A stretch of DNA of 5,717 nt from Nitrospirota bacterium (GCA_015233485.1 JADFXO010000261.1:1-5717); one strand, 5' to 3'; positions 1 to 5,717 are shown, numbered from the stretch's first letter. The notes: generated from the sequence alone by a model not told the origin. A program made the numbers and translations.

Positions 1-881
1 TCAAATTCATTGTCGCTGTTATCTTTTTTACAAGATATACCAAGAATTACATCGTCAATACCTTTTCCAACAAATTGTATTAGTTCGTTATAGCAGTACT
101 CCTCAAGCCATCCACCGGTAAGATAGATTATTTCTGACTTGCTTAGGTGTTTTGAATATTTGTTGTTCTCATATTTAATACCAGCCTTCTCAAATAATTC
201 TTTTTCCTGCCCGCATTTAGGTTCATAACCCGTATTGAACTGAAATCCTTTTTTATCATTTCTATATTTTCTGAGTTTTTCGCTTAACCTATTCATCAAC
301 GGCTTAATTTCATTGTAGTTCTTCACAATCCATAGACTCAGTTCCGACCGTTTCTGAGCTTCTTCGCAGTTAGCGGATAGTTTATGTTCGTTTATTATTT
401 TTATTCCATACGCCGTGAGATAATCCAGGACATTCAACCTAAAATCAAGCGCGGTATTTTTCAGGGCTTCACTCTTTGGAAAAGGAGTAATGAACTCATT
501 TTTACCTATAGGGATATATATCATCCTTGCGGCGTACTCTTTAAAATATTCATAGGCCGCGATCAACATTATCTTTGTGCCGCCAGTAAGATTAACGGTA
601 AAAGTTGATGTTTCCCTGTCGTCAGAACCAATCCACTGATCAAGGTTTCGCTTGCAGTCAAGCACGGAATCTTCTTTTACAATAATGTGATGAGACCGGT
701 TGCCGCTATAATCGTAATCAGAACCATACCGCTTAAGAGTATTGACGATATGCACCCGTTTCCCCCTTTTTTCCATCACGTCTGTAGTAATGAACAACAA
801 CTCATCGGGCTTAAAATGATAAATACTAAGAATATTAGGTATCGTTTGGTCAGACACAAGGCTCACGCATATATGTCTCAT
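1..881 (-). CDS. CARF-domain nuclease of the Card1/Can2 (DUF1887) group, type III CRISPR ancillary effector; C-terminus cut off by the window edge
   Basis: I translated this frame by hand from the ATG at 881; it stays open for 293 codons to the left edge. Seen: an N-terminal CARF half starting MRHICVSLVSDQTIPN, with the S10-D11-Q12...P15-N16 ligand-loop signature, and NLTGGTKIM at 97-105, the second CARF signature. YLTAYGI follows at 154-160, then a charged helical linker (about 170-245), then LTGGWLEEYCYNEL at 254-267, the conserved GxWLE block that opens the restriction-like nuclease domain. The visible end, N291-E292-F293 plus a codon starting GA (Asp or Glu), matches the family's NExD block, where the Asp is a metal ligand. 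The later E-x-K part is outside the window. Known for the group: cyclic tetra-adenylate binding activates cleavage of DNA and/or RNA. The gene overlaps csm4 by ATGA (878-881) and has a perfect Shine-Dalgarno, so it belongs to the operon. No HEPN R-x4-6-H motif is visible, so it is not Csm6. The ligand and substrate are inferred. Confidence 0.9.
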   Translation of the reverse strand, partial: MRHICVSLVSDQTIPNILSIYHFKPDELLFITTDVMEKRGKRVHIVNTLKRYGSDYDYSGNRSHHIIVKEDSVLDCKRNLDQWIGSDDRETSTFTVNLTGGTKIMLIAAYEYFKEYAARMIYIPIGKNEFITPFPKSEALKNTALDFRLNVLDYLTAYGIKIINEHKLSANCEEAQKRSELSLWIVKNYNEIKPLMNRLSEKLRKYRNDKKGFQFNTGYEPKCGQEKELFEKAGIKYENNKYSKHLSKSEIIYLTGGWLEEYCYNELIQFVGKGIDDVILGISCKKDNSDNEF

Positions 882-1807
882 GTTCTTACCTCCTCAGAAT
901 GGGGTATAACGACCGGTATAGAAAACGCGTATCCATAGTGAACCACCTGCGGCATTGCCGGGGCTATTCCCTCAACCATCCGCCCATAATATGGCTTAAT
1001 ATTTTCGTTAACTCTAAAACTTGAACCTGCTGTCAACATTATCAAAGGTTTTTTAAATGGCCTTCCGCAAAAGGTAAATTCTCCTCCGAGTTTGCCGTAC
1101 TTCACAAATATCTTGTAAAAGCCATCTGATGGGTCGTGTCGCGCAGGTACAAAATTGGACAAGCTCATAAAGCCGTTTGCACCGTTAACATCATTAAACT
1201 TAAACGGCTCAAGTTTGATAATCTCAAATGCGCCTTTCCCTGATGATTTTTTCTTGCCATATCCAGTCATCGAGAGGTCATTGAAAAGTGATGAAACAAT
1301 TTCTTCCCACCCATCTTTTATCCTGATATAGATGGAGATTTCATCTTGCTCAACGGCATACTCAGAAAGTTCGTACAGATTACCACCTTCCGCGGTTGTG
1401 CCGGTTATCCTATTTATAGAGCTGTGCAGTGTAGTAAATGATTTGAATGATTTAACCACGCCAGATGGTTCTATGTCAAAATTTCCATTTCGCACTTTTT
1501 CGAATACATCCGGCAAAAGCCATTGTACCTTTTTTATTTCTTTTGTCTTATTATAATCTTCAAACCCCATGCCTTCCTTTTGTGCCGATAGTGATAAATG
1601 AGCAGGGGCAGGCAAAAGGTCTCCGGGCATTCCATCTGATAAAACAAATGCCGGATTCCCGTTTATGTACTCTGAAAGGAACGTTTCTACTGCATCAGTA
1701 CCTTTACGTTGCGCCATTATCCAGCAGAGGCTGCCGAATATCGTATCGGCTTGCAACGGGGTAATGAAACTGCCTTTAGGTTTAATCCTTAAACGATAAG
1801 CATTCAT
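878..1807 (-). CDS. csm4: Type III-A CRISPR complex subunit Csm4 (RAMP protein, crRNA 5'-end cap)
   Basis: A complete 309-residue protein, the usual length for Csm4. In known Csm complexes one copy binds the 5' handle of the crRNA and anchors Csm1 at the base of the backbone. Seen: an N-terminal RRM-like strand followed by QADTIFGSLCW (19-29), a block typical of Csm4. LHSSINRITGTT (117-128) is followed by GGNLYEL (141-147), also typical. The RAMP glycine-rich loop TGYGKKKSSGKG spans 181-192. The C-terminal stretch with NFVPARHDP (218-226) and YYGRMVEG (273-280) matches the family end. The ATG at 1807 overlaps the csm3 stop by 4 nt (ATGA). No Shine-Dalgarno is visible upstream (the preceding bases are GATATTAGTTT), so translation probably depends on ribosomes finishing csm3. 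No catalytic role is expected. The alternative identity as Csm5 or Cmr3 is unlikely given the motifs and the position after csm3. Confidence 0.93.
   Translation of the reverse strand: MNAYRLRIKPKGSFITPLQADTIFGSLCWIMAQRKGTDAVETFLSEYINGNPAFVLSDGMPGDLLPAPAHLSLSAQKEGMGFEDYNKTKEIKKVQWLLPDVFEKVRNGNFDIEPSGVVKSFKSFTTLHSSINRITGTTAEGGNLYELSEYAVEQDEISIYIRIKDGWEEIVSSLFNDLSMTGYGKKKSSGKGAFEIIKLEPFKFNDVNGANGFMSLSNFVPARHDPSDGFYKIFVKYGKLGGEFTFCGRPFKKPLIMLTAGSSFRVNENIKPYYGRMVEGIAPAMPQVVHYGYAFSIPVVIPHSEEVRT
888..894 (-). promoter_or_regulatory. Perfect Shine-Dalgarno for the CARF nuclease gene
   Basis: AGGAGGT, fully complementary to the 16S rRNA tail, lies 6 nt before the ATG at 881 and inside the last codons of csm4. 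It fixes the CARF gene's start and suggests strong initiation even though the gene is last among those visible. Confidence 0.8.
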
Positions 1808-2460
1808 AAACTAATATCTTTACCATCAAGTTTCATGCCGCTAAAACTCACTTTGCCGGAGCCTCTGCTGCCGAAGCCTCCAAGGTATGTGCTTTGAATA
1901 TGCCTGAGACCCTCCTTTACAAACCCAACCATCTCATCAGCTTTATCAGTGTCATAAACTTGAAGGACTATTTCAATGTCAAATTCCGCTCCTGAAGGAA
2001 CACGCTCCAAAGAGCGAGGGTGCTCCGCTGTACCGGTTTTTCTGTTCACAGTATTCTCTGTCTTCTTTTCAATGTATGACGTCCCTTTCTCTTCGATTAG
2101 TTCTCGATATTTTTTACGGGTATCCTCAGTAAAGACAGCATCTCTTACCAATATCCTTGTGGCCCCCAGCTCATGTCTTGTGTTTTTATGCGCGCCAAAG
2201 ATTTTACATATATTACAATCTTTCTTGCCGCATCCACACGGTTCTCCTTTGTCGGTTACTTTCCCCTCCTTTTTCTCAAGCTGAGAGCGCATTTTACCCT
2301 TTAAAGACGACCCTGGGATATAAGGTTCTCCAGTAGTTGGGTGTTTTATTATCGGCGAATCTACGCCGCCTATTTCAATCTGGTCTGCCGAACCGCCAAT
2401 ATGAAGCCCGCTTTCACACCTTAGTTTTCCGGTAATTACTTTGTAACATTGTAGTTTCAT
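1804..2460 (-). CDS. csm3: Type III-A CRISPR complex backbone subunit and target-RNA endonuclease Csm3
   Basis: A complete 218-residue RAMP protein, normal for Csm3. Several copies line the crRNA and each cuts bound target RNA at 6-nt intervals. Seen: SGLHIGGS at 17-24, then GGVDSPIIK at 31-39, where Asp34 aligns with the catalytic Asp33 of Streptococcus thermophilus Csm3, so the RNase site looks intact. YIPGSSLKGKMRS (47-59) is the hallmark crRNA-contacting block. The Cys cluster C75-x-C77-x4-C82-x2-C85 (CGCGKKDCNICKIFG) is a probable zinc site; zinc sites here are known in other Csm3 proteins. GATRILVRDA (99-108) and the thumb block NTVNRKTGTAEHPRSLERVP (136-155) follow. The C-terminal glycine-rich loop GGFGSRGSGKV is at 194-204. 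The start is fixed by AGGAGGA 4 nt upstream, overlapping the csm2 stop. The stop overlaps the csm4 start. Confidence 0.96.
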   Translation of the reverse strand: MKLQCYKVITGKLRCESGLHIGGSADQIEIGGVDSPIIKHPTTGEPYIPGSSLKGKMRSQLEKKEGKVTDKGEPCGCGKKDCNICKIFGAHKNTRHELGATRILVRDAVFTEDTRKKYRELIEEKGTSYIEKKTENTVNRKTGTAEHPRSLERVPSGAEFDIEIVLQVYDTDKADEMVGFVKEGLRHIQSTYLGGFGSRGSGKVSFSGMKLDGKDISL

Positions 2461-2464
2461 AACT

Positions 2465-2471
2465 TCCTCCT
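2465..2471 (-). promoter_or_regulatory. Strong Shine-Dalgarno for csm3, overlapping the csm2 stop codon
   Basis: AGGAGGA ends 4 nt before the csm3 ATG; its first bases are part of the csm2 TAG stop (2470-2472). A strong site suits a subunit that is present in several copies per complex. Confidence 0.8.
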
Positions 2472-3033
2472 AACCCTTTGGATTATGATACGTGTAATAC
2501 GCTACCACCGCCTGAAAATGTTCGATAAAGCCTTTTGAAAAGCTCTTCTCGTTCCTGACTATTTCAATATTTTTTCTTATGAATTCATAAAAAGCTTCTG
2601 GAATCTTTCCCTTTCCTTTAGCCTCTGCCACGAAAGGTAAAAGCTTTTTAATATCAACATTTACGTCCGGCCAGTCATGTGTCATGTTCAGTTTATTTTC
2701 GGCTGCTCGCGCATGATTGAAAAAACGCCTTAACTGATGCTTTTCCAATTTTGGATATGAGTTTGAAAATGATTTAGCTATCTCGTCCGAGGTAGTTGTC
2801 AGAAGTGTCTCATGGATACAGCCGTCTTTATCAAAATAACCATCTTTAAGATAATCTTTTGGCATTACTGACGAAGATGCGCCGCCTCCGTGAGGTGCTG
2901 AATGGCTCTTCTGATTACATTCATAACACATACTATAATCGCCTTTAATTGGCTTGCCGCATTTGCATGTTTTCATATTGACCCCACTGCCCTTCATCCC
3001 GATTTTTTCTAATCCCTGCTTAAAATCACCCAT
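2470..3033 (-). CDS. csm2: Type III-A CRISPR complex small subunit Csm2, with an N-terminal zinc-ribbon-like extension
   Basis: The C-terminal part is a recognisable Csm2: QLRRFFNHAR (100-109), LLPFVAEAKGKGKIPEAFYE (131-150) and FSKGFIEHFQAVVAYYTYH (165-183), a helical protein that forms the inner filament contacting the crRNA-target duplex. The protein is 187 residues, whereas Csm2 is commonly about 120-150. The excess is N-terminal: CKCGKPIKGDYSMCYECN at 23-40 gives C23-x-C25...C36-x2-C39, a zinc-ribbon-like knuckle, followed by a low-complexity His/Gly/Ser linker (44-56). The chosen ATG at 3033 overlaps the csm1 stop by 8 nt and has AGAGGGGG 5 nt upstream. In-frame Met13 and Met20 are alternatives; Met20 would begin just before the cysteines and has only a weak GTGGGG upstream. 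What the knuckle binds is unknown. The identity as Csm2 is firm from both motifs and operon position; the exact start is less certain. Confidence 0.92.
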   Translation of the reverse strand: MGDFKQGLEKIGMKGSGVNMKTCKCGKPIKGDYSMCYECNQKSHSAPHGGGASSSVMPKDYLKDGYFDKDGCIHETLLTTTSDEIAKSFSNSYPKLEKHQLRRFFNHARAAENKLNMTHDWPDVNVDIKKLLPFVAEAKGKGKIPEAFYEFIRKNIEIVRNEKSFSKGFIEHFQAVVAYYTYHNPKG

Positions 3034-5482
3034 CTTTTCCCCCTCTATTTGCAGTCAACGCATAGTTCGCAATTATTCCAAGATTCTTCAATTTCGGATT
3101 CGTGATGTCTTTTAGATCCTCAGCCCATTGTCGCATTTTCACATCTTCATCATTTTTTGAATTTAGAGATGGTAGATTTCTTGCAATGTCATAAGTCATA
3201 AGTGGAATGAACTTTAAATAATCGGTTTTGTGTGTATTCTGAAATTTATCATACATCTGCGAGTAAGAAAGTAAGTTCATTACGAATCCTGTCGAGATCA
3301 ATCTTTGACTAAGCCATGAACTAAGTTTTTGAGATTCTTTTAGAATATTTCCAACCTCAGCCCATTTTACTGTGTGTTCGAATACCGTCAAGCTGTCTTT
3401 ACCGCTGTCTTTTGAGAGTTCAAGCCAATTATCTGCCATCTCAACAGCCCTATAAACAGGGTAGTTGTGTTTCACGAAGGCTATCCCGGCTGAAAGCGTA
3501 AGATTGTCGTTGTTACATGTGAAATTACGAAATTTTGTGTTTAGTTCATCTGAGAATTTAATTATTGAATCCCATGGCCCGACGACAAGCAAATCGTCAC
3601 CGCCGGAGTAAACAGTGTAAAGTTCAGGGTAGTTGTATTCAATAAGTTTCTGCATATAGCCTGAGAAAAAAACATCAAGCATTCGGCTAAGTGTAGTTAC
3701 GCGTGAGACAGTGCCTACGTCTTCTCCATTCCCGTCTTTCAAACCACATGCAAACACGCCACCAAGATTGTCTACATCCGCTTTCAGGTAACCGAGCAGA
3801 GGTTTTCCCGTGCTTTCATTTGCAATACATTCAAAGAATCTTGGTTGTCTTTCCTGAGCATGATTTTTTTCTGTACACTCCGTTTTCCTGCAGGCGTCGC
3901 AGTCATCATTGCCGGTAAAGTATGAGACATGATTAGCAATAAAACGGTGAGCTATTGGCAAGCCGGAATCCGGTTTATATTCATCAACGCATAAGATGAG
4001 ATATGCCTTTTTTACATGATGATAATAATTTAATTCTTTTAATAAATCAAAAGAATATGAAAAATAATTACTATTAAAACTACCGGTATTATCATCGTAA
4101 AAAGCGATGTATTTAACAGATGGAAGATTCTTTCCTATTTCCTTGTCATCGCTACACTTATCACAAATATATTTACCGTCGTCTATTATACAGGGAAACT
4201 TACTACAGGATTTGCAAAGTTTTTCTTCATCTCCGAAATCAACATTGAGCGTTGCCATATCGTTATTCCATAATCTGCCGGTTGTCAGGATATCCTTGAA
4301 AGGGTTCTTCTTTATTCGTTGGAGCGAATGATTTAACTTGCTTAAAACCTCACTGTATTTATTGAAATCATCGCCGGACATATCGGTCATTTCAATATTA
4401 AGGTTGATTTCAGCGTTGAAATATTTGTGAAACATTAAGTCCACATCTTTTGTGATTTTTTTAATACTGTCGATAGCCTTCGGAATGTTAGGGAGCAATA
4501 TATAGAATTTCCCGCCTGATGACATCAAGATATTAGTAATCGGCAGATTAACGGCATGTATGATTTTGTGGCTTACGATTTCTGAAAGCATAACAAGTTG
4601 AAAAGATCTTGCTCGCAATCGTTTTGCGACACCGCCTGCTCCAATATGGGAAATATTGAAAATATAATTTTGAATGCCGGATAAATCTCCGGCAAGAAGA
4701 ATGAATTTCTTTTGTTTATCTTTTTTTATTTCTCCAATCTCTAAACTGGAGTAATGGTAATGGTACTGGTAAAGACAAGCAGCAATGGCACACGTTGTCT
4801 TTAAATGGTCAAAGAGTGACACATCCGGTATCTCCTCTTGAGTGTTGCTGGGAATACACAACGAATATCGCATTAAGATTGTATGAATATTGACGAACAC
4901 TTTCTCGAAATCAATCTCACCGTATCCCTTTTCGTTATTACAAAGGAGCAGTTTAAATTCCTCTCCAAAAGATTTTAGATGATCGTTCAGTTCATCGGGT
5001 TTGTAATCCTCAAATTTCTCAGGAAATGTATATTCAGGATTTAAAGGAATCGGGTGGTATTTGAGCTTTTCAGGCATAGTTTTACCAATATTAATACGGC
5101 TGAAGATGGATACTAATGGAACCGATTTATAATTATGGTAGTCTTCAGCATTTTTACCCCTCTCTGAAGAGGAATAATTGTCTGCCCTGCTGACAAGATA
5201 GCATAAAGCCTTATATTCTTCAGGGGCATTTTGACAAATCAGGTCTGCTCCAAAAAAACGCTGGTCCTCATGGTGTCGTTGCACAATATTTTGTAGTAAG
5301 TTGAATTTTGAGATGCTGGAAAGGAAACTTTTAAAAGCGCTTACAAAATGTGACGAAACTAACGGATGTTTGCCTGTAGTATCAAGCCCTCCGAAGCTCC
5401 CCCTCTGCAACATCTTACCTACATCATGCAACAATGCCCCCAACAGCACCGTCTGATATTCTATCTGGTCAAACGCCTCCAT
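3026..5482 (-). CDS. cas10 (csm1): Type III-A CRISPR signature protein Cas10/Csm1 with intact HD nuclease and GGDD cyclase motifs
   Basis: The large subunit, 818 residues and within the Csm1 range. Seen in order: an N-terminal HD domain, ALLHDVGK with H19-D20, then H45, R69-H70-H71 and D101 in LVSRADNY, all consistent with an intact metal-dependent ssDNase. Next is Palm 1, with GDLSGIQNYIF (265-275), AKRLRARSFQL (286-296) and SSGGKFYIL (321-329), a degenerate, non-catalytic GGDEF-like core. A Cys4 zinc finger follows, C423-x2-C426...C440-x2-C443. A second Cys cluster is C528-x2-C531-x4-C536 with His541. Palm 2 has LGYLKADVDNLGG (563-575; D569 and D571 as metal ligands) and YSGGDD (625-630), the cyclic oligoadenylate synthase motif, encoded at 3593-3604. 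A helical C-terminal domain ends the protein. Activity is expected to be switched on by target-RNA binding. The ATG at 5482 is the first possible start, because an in-frame TAA lies two codons upstream. Its own Shine-Dalgarno is weak (GAG). The gene opens the operon and overlaps csm2 by 8 nt. Confidence 0.97.
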   Translation of the reverse strand: MEAFDQIEYQTVLLGALLHDVGKMLQRGSFGGLDTTGKHPLVSSHFVSAFKSFLSSISKFNLLQNIVQRHHEDQRFFGADLICQNAPEEYKALCYLVSRADNYSSSERGKNAEDYHNYKSVPLVSIFSRINIGKTMPEKLKYHPIPLNPEYTFPEKFEDYKPDELNDHLKSFGEEFKLLLCNNEKGYGEIDFEKVFVNIHTILMRYSLCIPSNTQEEIPDVSLFDHLKTTCAIAACLYQYHYHYSSLEIGEIKKDKQKKFILLAGDLSGIQNYIFNISHIGAGGVAKRLRARSFQLVMLSEIVSHKIIHAVNLPITNILMSSGGKFYILLPNIPKAIDSIKKITKDVDLMFHKYFNAEINLNIEMTDMSGDDFNKYSEVLSKLNHSLQRIKKNPFKDILTTGRLWNNDMATLNVDFGDEEKLCKSCSKFPCIIDDGKYICDKCSDDKEIGKNLPSVKYIAFYDDNTGSFNSNYFSYSFDLLKELNYYHHVKKAYLILCVDEYKPDSGLPIAHRFIANHVSYFTGNDDCDACRKTECTEKNHAQERQPRFFECIANESTGKPLLGYLKADVDNLGGVFACGLKDGNGEDVGTVSRVTTLSRMLDVFFSGYMQKLIEYNYPELYTVYSGGDDLLVVGPWDSIIKFSDELNTKFRNFTCNNDNLTLSAGIAFVKHNYPVYRAVEMADNWLELSKDSGKDSLTVFEHTVKWAEVGNILKESQKLSSWLSQRLISTGFVMNLLSYSQMYDKFQNTHKTDYLKFIPLMTYDIARNLPSLNSKNDEDVKMRQWAEDLKDITNPKLKNLGIIANYALTANRGGKDG
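3039..3046 (-). promoter_or_regulatory. Shine-Dalgarno for csm2, inside the 3' end of csm1
   Basis: AGAGGGGG lies 5 nt upstream of the ATG at 3033. It supports the longer csm2 start, which includes the 19 residues before Met20. It also encodes the Arg-Gly-Gly near the C-terminus of Csm1. Confidence 0.65.
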
Positions 5483-5485
5483 CTG

Positions 5486-5527
5486 TTACTCAACAAACAT
5501 GATGAAACACATAATAACAGCTATCAT
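5486..5527 (-). CDS. Possible 13-codon leader ORF immediately upstream of csm1
   Basis: A short frame reads MIAVIMCFIMFVE and stops with TAA; only CAG separates that stop from the csm1 ATG. It has GTGGAG upstream, with GGAG at 5534-5537 and a 6-nt spacer, better than csm1's own site. It lies in the same frame as csm1. A ribosome ending here could restart on csm1, which would explain the weak csm1 Shine-Dalgarno. The peptide is strongly hydrophobic and matches nothing I recognise. Chance occurrence is quite possible at this length. If the TATAGT at 5538-5543 is the real -10 box, transcription would begin inside or after this site and the leader would not be translated. Confidence 0.3.
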   Translation of the reverse strand: MIAVIMCFIMFVE

Positions 5528-5607
5528 CTCGATCTCCACTATATTTGATCTGTTTTACCATTTAACCTTTCTTTTGGTCAAGCCTGCATTTTTTAAATTT
5601 ATTTATC

Positions 5608-5679
5608 GCAATCTATCGAAAACAAGTACAGCGACTATTTTATTTGTCCTAAGTTGTATTTCCTTGTGTAGCAATCTAT
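5608..5679. repeat. Pair of 9-bp direct repeats, gcaatctat
   Basis: The sequence gcaatctat occurs at 5608-5616 and again at 5671-5679, 63 bp apart (six helical turns), in the non-coding region upstream of csm1. The flanks are only loosely alike (a gaaa run follows both). It is too short for a CRISPR repeat. It could be a pair of regulator sites, or chance in AT-rich DNA. Confidence 0.3.
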
Positions 5680-5698
5680 ATGAAATAGGGGAGCGTAC

Positions 5699-5717
5699 AT
5701 GCCTATTTCTGGCTGGC
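5699..5717 (+). CDS. Possible start of a divergent gene running off the right edge
   Basis: An ATG at 5699-5701 opens MPISGW and runs off the window. A good Shine-Dalgarno, AGGGGAG (5687-5693), precedes it with a 5-nt spacer. Only six codons are visible, so neither the gene nor a product can be named. A divergent gene here would make 5483-5698 a shared promoter region, but the open minus-strand frames over the same bases are an equal alternative. Confidence 0.22.

Larger units (their letters stand above)
5483..5717. other. AT-rich upstream region of the csm operon, no confident gene
   Basis: Apart from the short leader ORF, this 235-bp stretch has no clear coding sequence. On the minus strand, candidate promoter elements are weak. 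TATAGT at 5538-5543 (5 of 6 matches to a -10 box) has GTTAAA 17 nt upstream at 5561-5566 (3 of 6). TTGACC at 5576-5581 is a fair -35 box, but the sequence 17 nt on (GTAAAA) is a poor -10. Two minus-strand frames entering from the right edge stay open only 26 and 37 codons, to stops ending at 5635 and 5603; either could be the tail of an upstream gene, but I recognise neither. I see no CRISPR repeat and no convincing terminator hairpin. Confidence 0.6.

Noticed and set aside
1..881. Csm6 (CARF-HEPN ribonuclease) or Csm5
   Set aside because: The second half carries the GGWLEE block of restriction-like CARF nucleases rather than a HEPN R-x4-6-H motif, and there is no RAMP glycine-rich loop as expected of Csm5.
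384..938. Plus-strand open frames of 74 and 83 codons at 384-608 and 687-938
   Set aside because: They lie antisense to the CARF nuclease, whose frame is continuous and rich in family motifs; the plus-strand peptides show no recognisable features.
1332..2284. Plus-strand open frames at 1332-1556, 1465-1764 and 1976-2284
   Set aside because: Antisense shadows of csm4 and csm3; low-complexity Ser/Phe/Leu-rich peptides typical of the reverse frame of lysine- and glutamate-rich genes.
3703..4331. Plus-strand open frames at 3703-3918 and 4107-4331
   Set aside because: Antisense to the well-supported Cas10 cyclase and zinc-finger regions.
5366..5548. Plus-strand open frame of 60 codons
   Set aside because: Antisense to the conserved HD motif of csm1, no Shine-Dalgarno of note and no recognisable product.
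5538..5566. GTTAAA-17-TATAGT as the csm promoter
   Set aside because: The -10 match is good but the -35 is poor; it would also place the transcription start over the leader ORF's Shine-Dalgarno. Not strong enough for a feature of its own.
5603..5716. C-terminal fragments of an upstream minus-strand gene
   Set aside because: Two overlapping frames are open for 26 and 37 codons, but neither peptide is recognisable and they compete with each other and with a plus-strand start.
5600..5717. CRISPR array edge or leader
   Set aside because: The only repeated element is 9 bp long, appears twice and has no 28-37 bp repeat unit; this is not a CRISPR.

Overview
The window holds most of a type III-A (Csm) CRISPR-Cas effector operon. 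It lies entirely on the minus strand and is read from right to left: cas10/csm1, csm2, csm3, csm4, then a CARF-domain protein whose C-terminus runs off the left edge. The four Csm genes are complete and have intact diagnostic motifs. No CRISPR array, adaptation gene (cas1/cas2), cas6, csm5 or HEPN-type csm6 lies inside the window.

Layout: positions 5483-5717 are a non-coding, AT-rich upstream region with a possible 13-codon leader ORF next to csm1 and a hint of a divergent plus-strand gene at the right edge. Csm1 occupies 3026-5482, Csm2 2470-3033, Csm3 1804-2460, Csm4 878-1807, and a CARF plus PD-(D/E)xK-type nuclease of the Card1/Can2 (DUF1887) group 1-881. Every junction is tight: an 8-nt overlap, a 9-nt gap, then two 4-nt ATGA overlaps. 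A single polycistronic, translationally coupled mRNA is therefore likely.

How the parts should work together (family knowledge applied to this sequence): Csm1-Csm4 form the backbone of a crRNA-guided complex that binds complementary RNA. Csm3 subunits cut the RNA with the conserved Asp34. The HD domain of Csm1 (H19-D20) is expected to cut single-stranded DNA. The Palm domain (GGDD, residues 627-630) is expected to make cyclic oligoadenylate. The CARF protein would sense that messenger and cut nucleic acid. This operon therefore appears to carry both a direct DNase arm and a signalling arm.

Points of note: the CARF nuclease sits directly after csm4, where csm5 is usually found. Csm2 carries an N-terminal CxC/CxxC zinc-ribbon-like extension. 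Csm1 has two cysteine clusters. Ribosome-binding-site strength appears to follow expected subunit copy number. The organism is a bacterium with moderately low GC and Shine-Dalgarno-led genes. The sequence alone does not identify the phylum; the protein style would fit Nitrospirota, anammox Planctomycetes or former Deltaproteobacteria, but this is only an impression.
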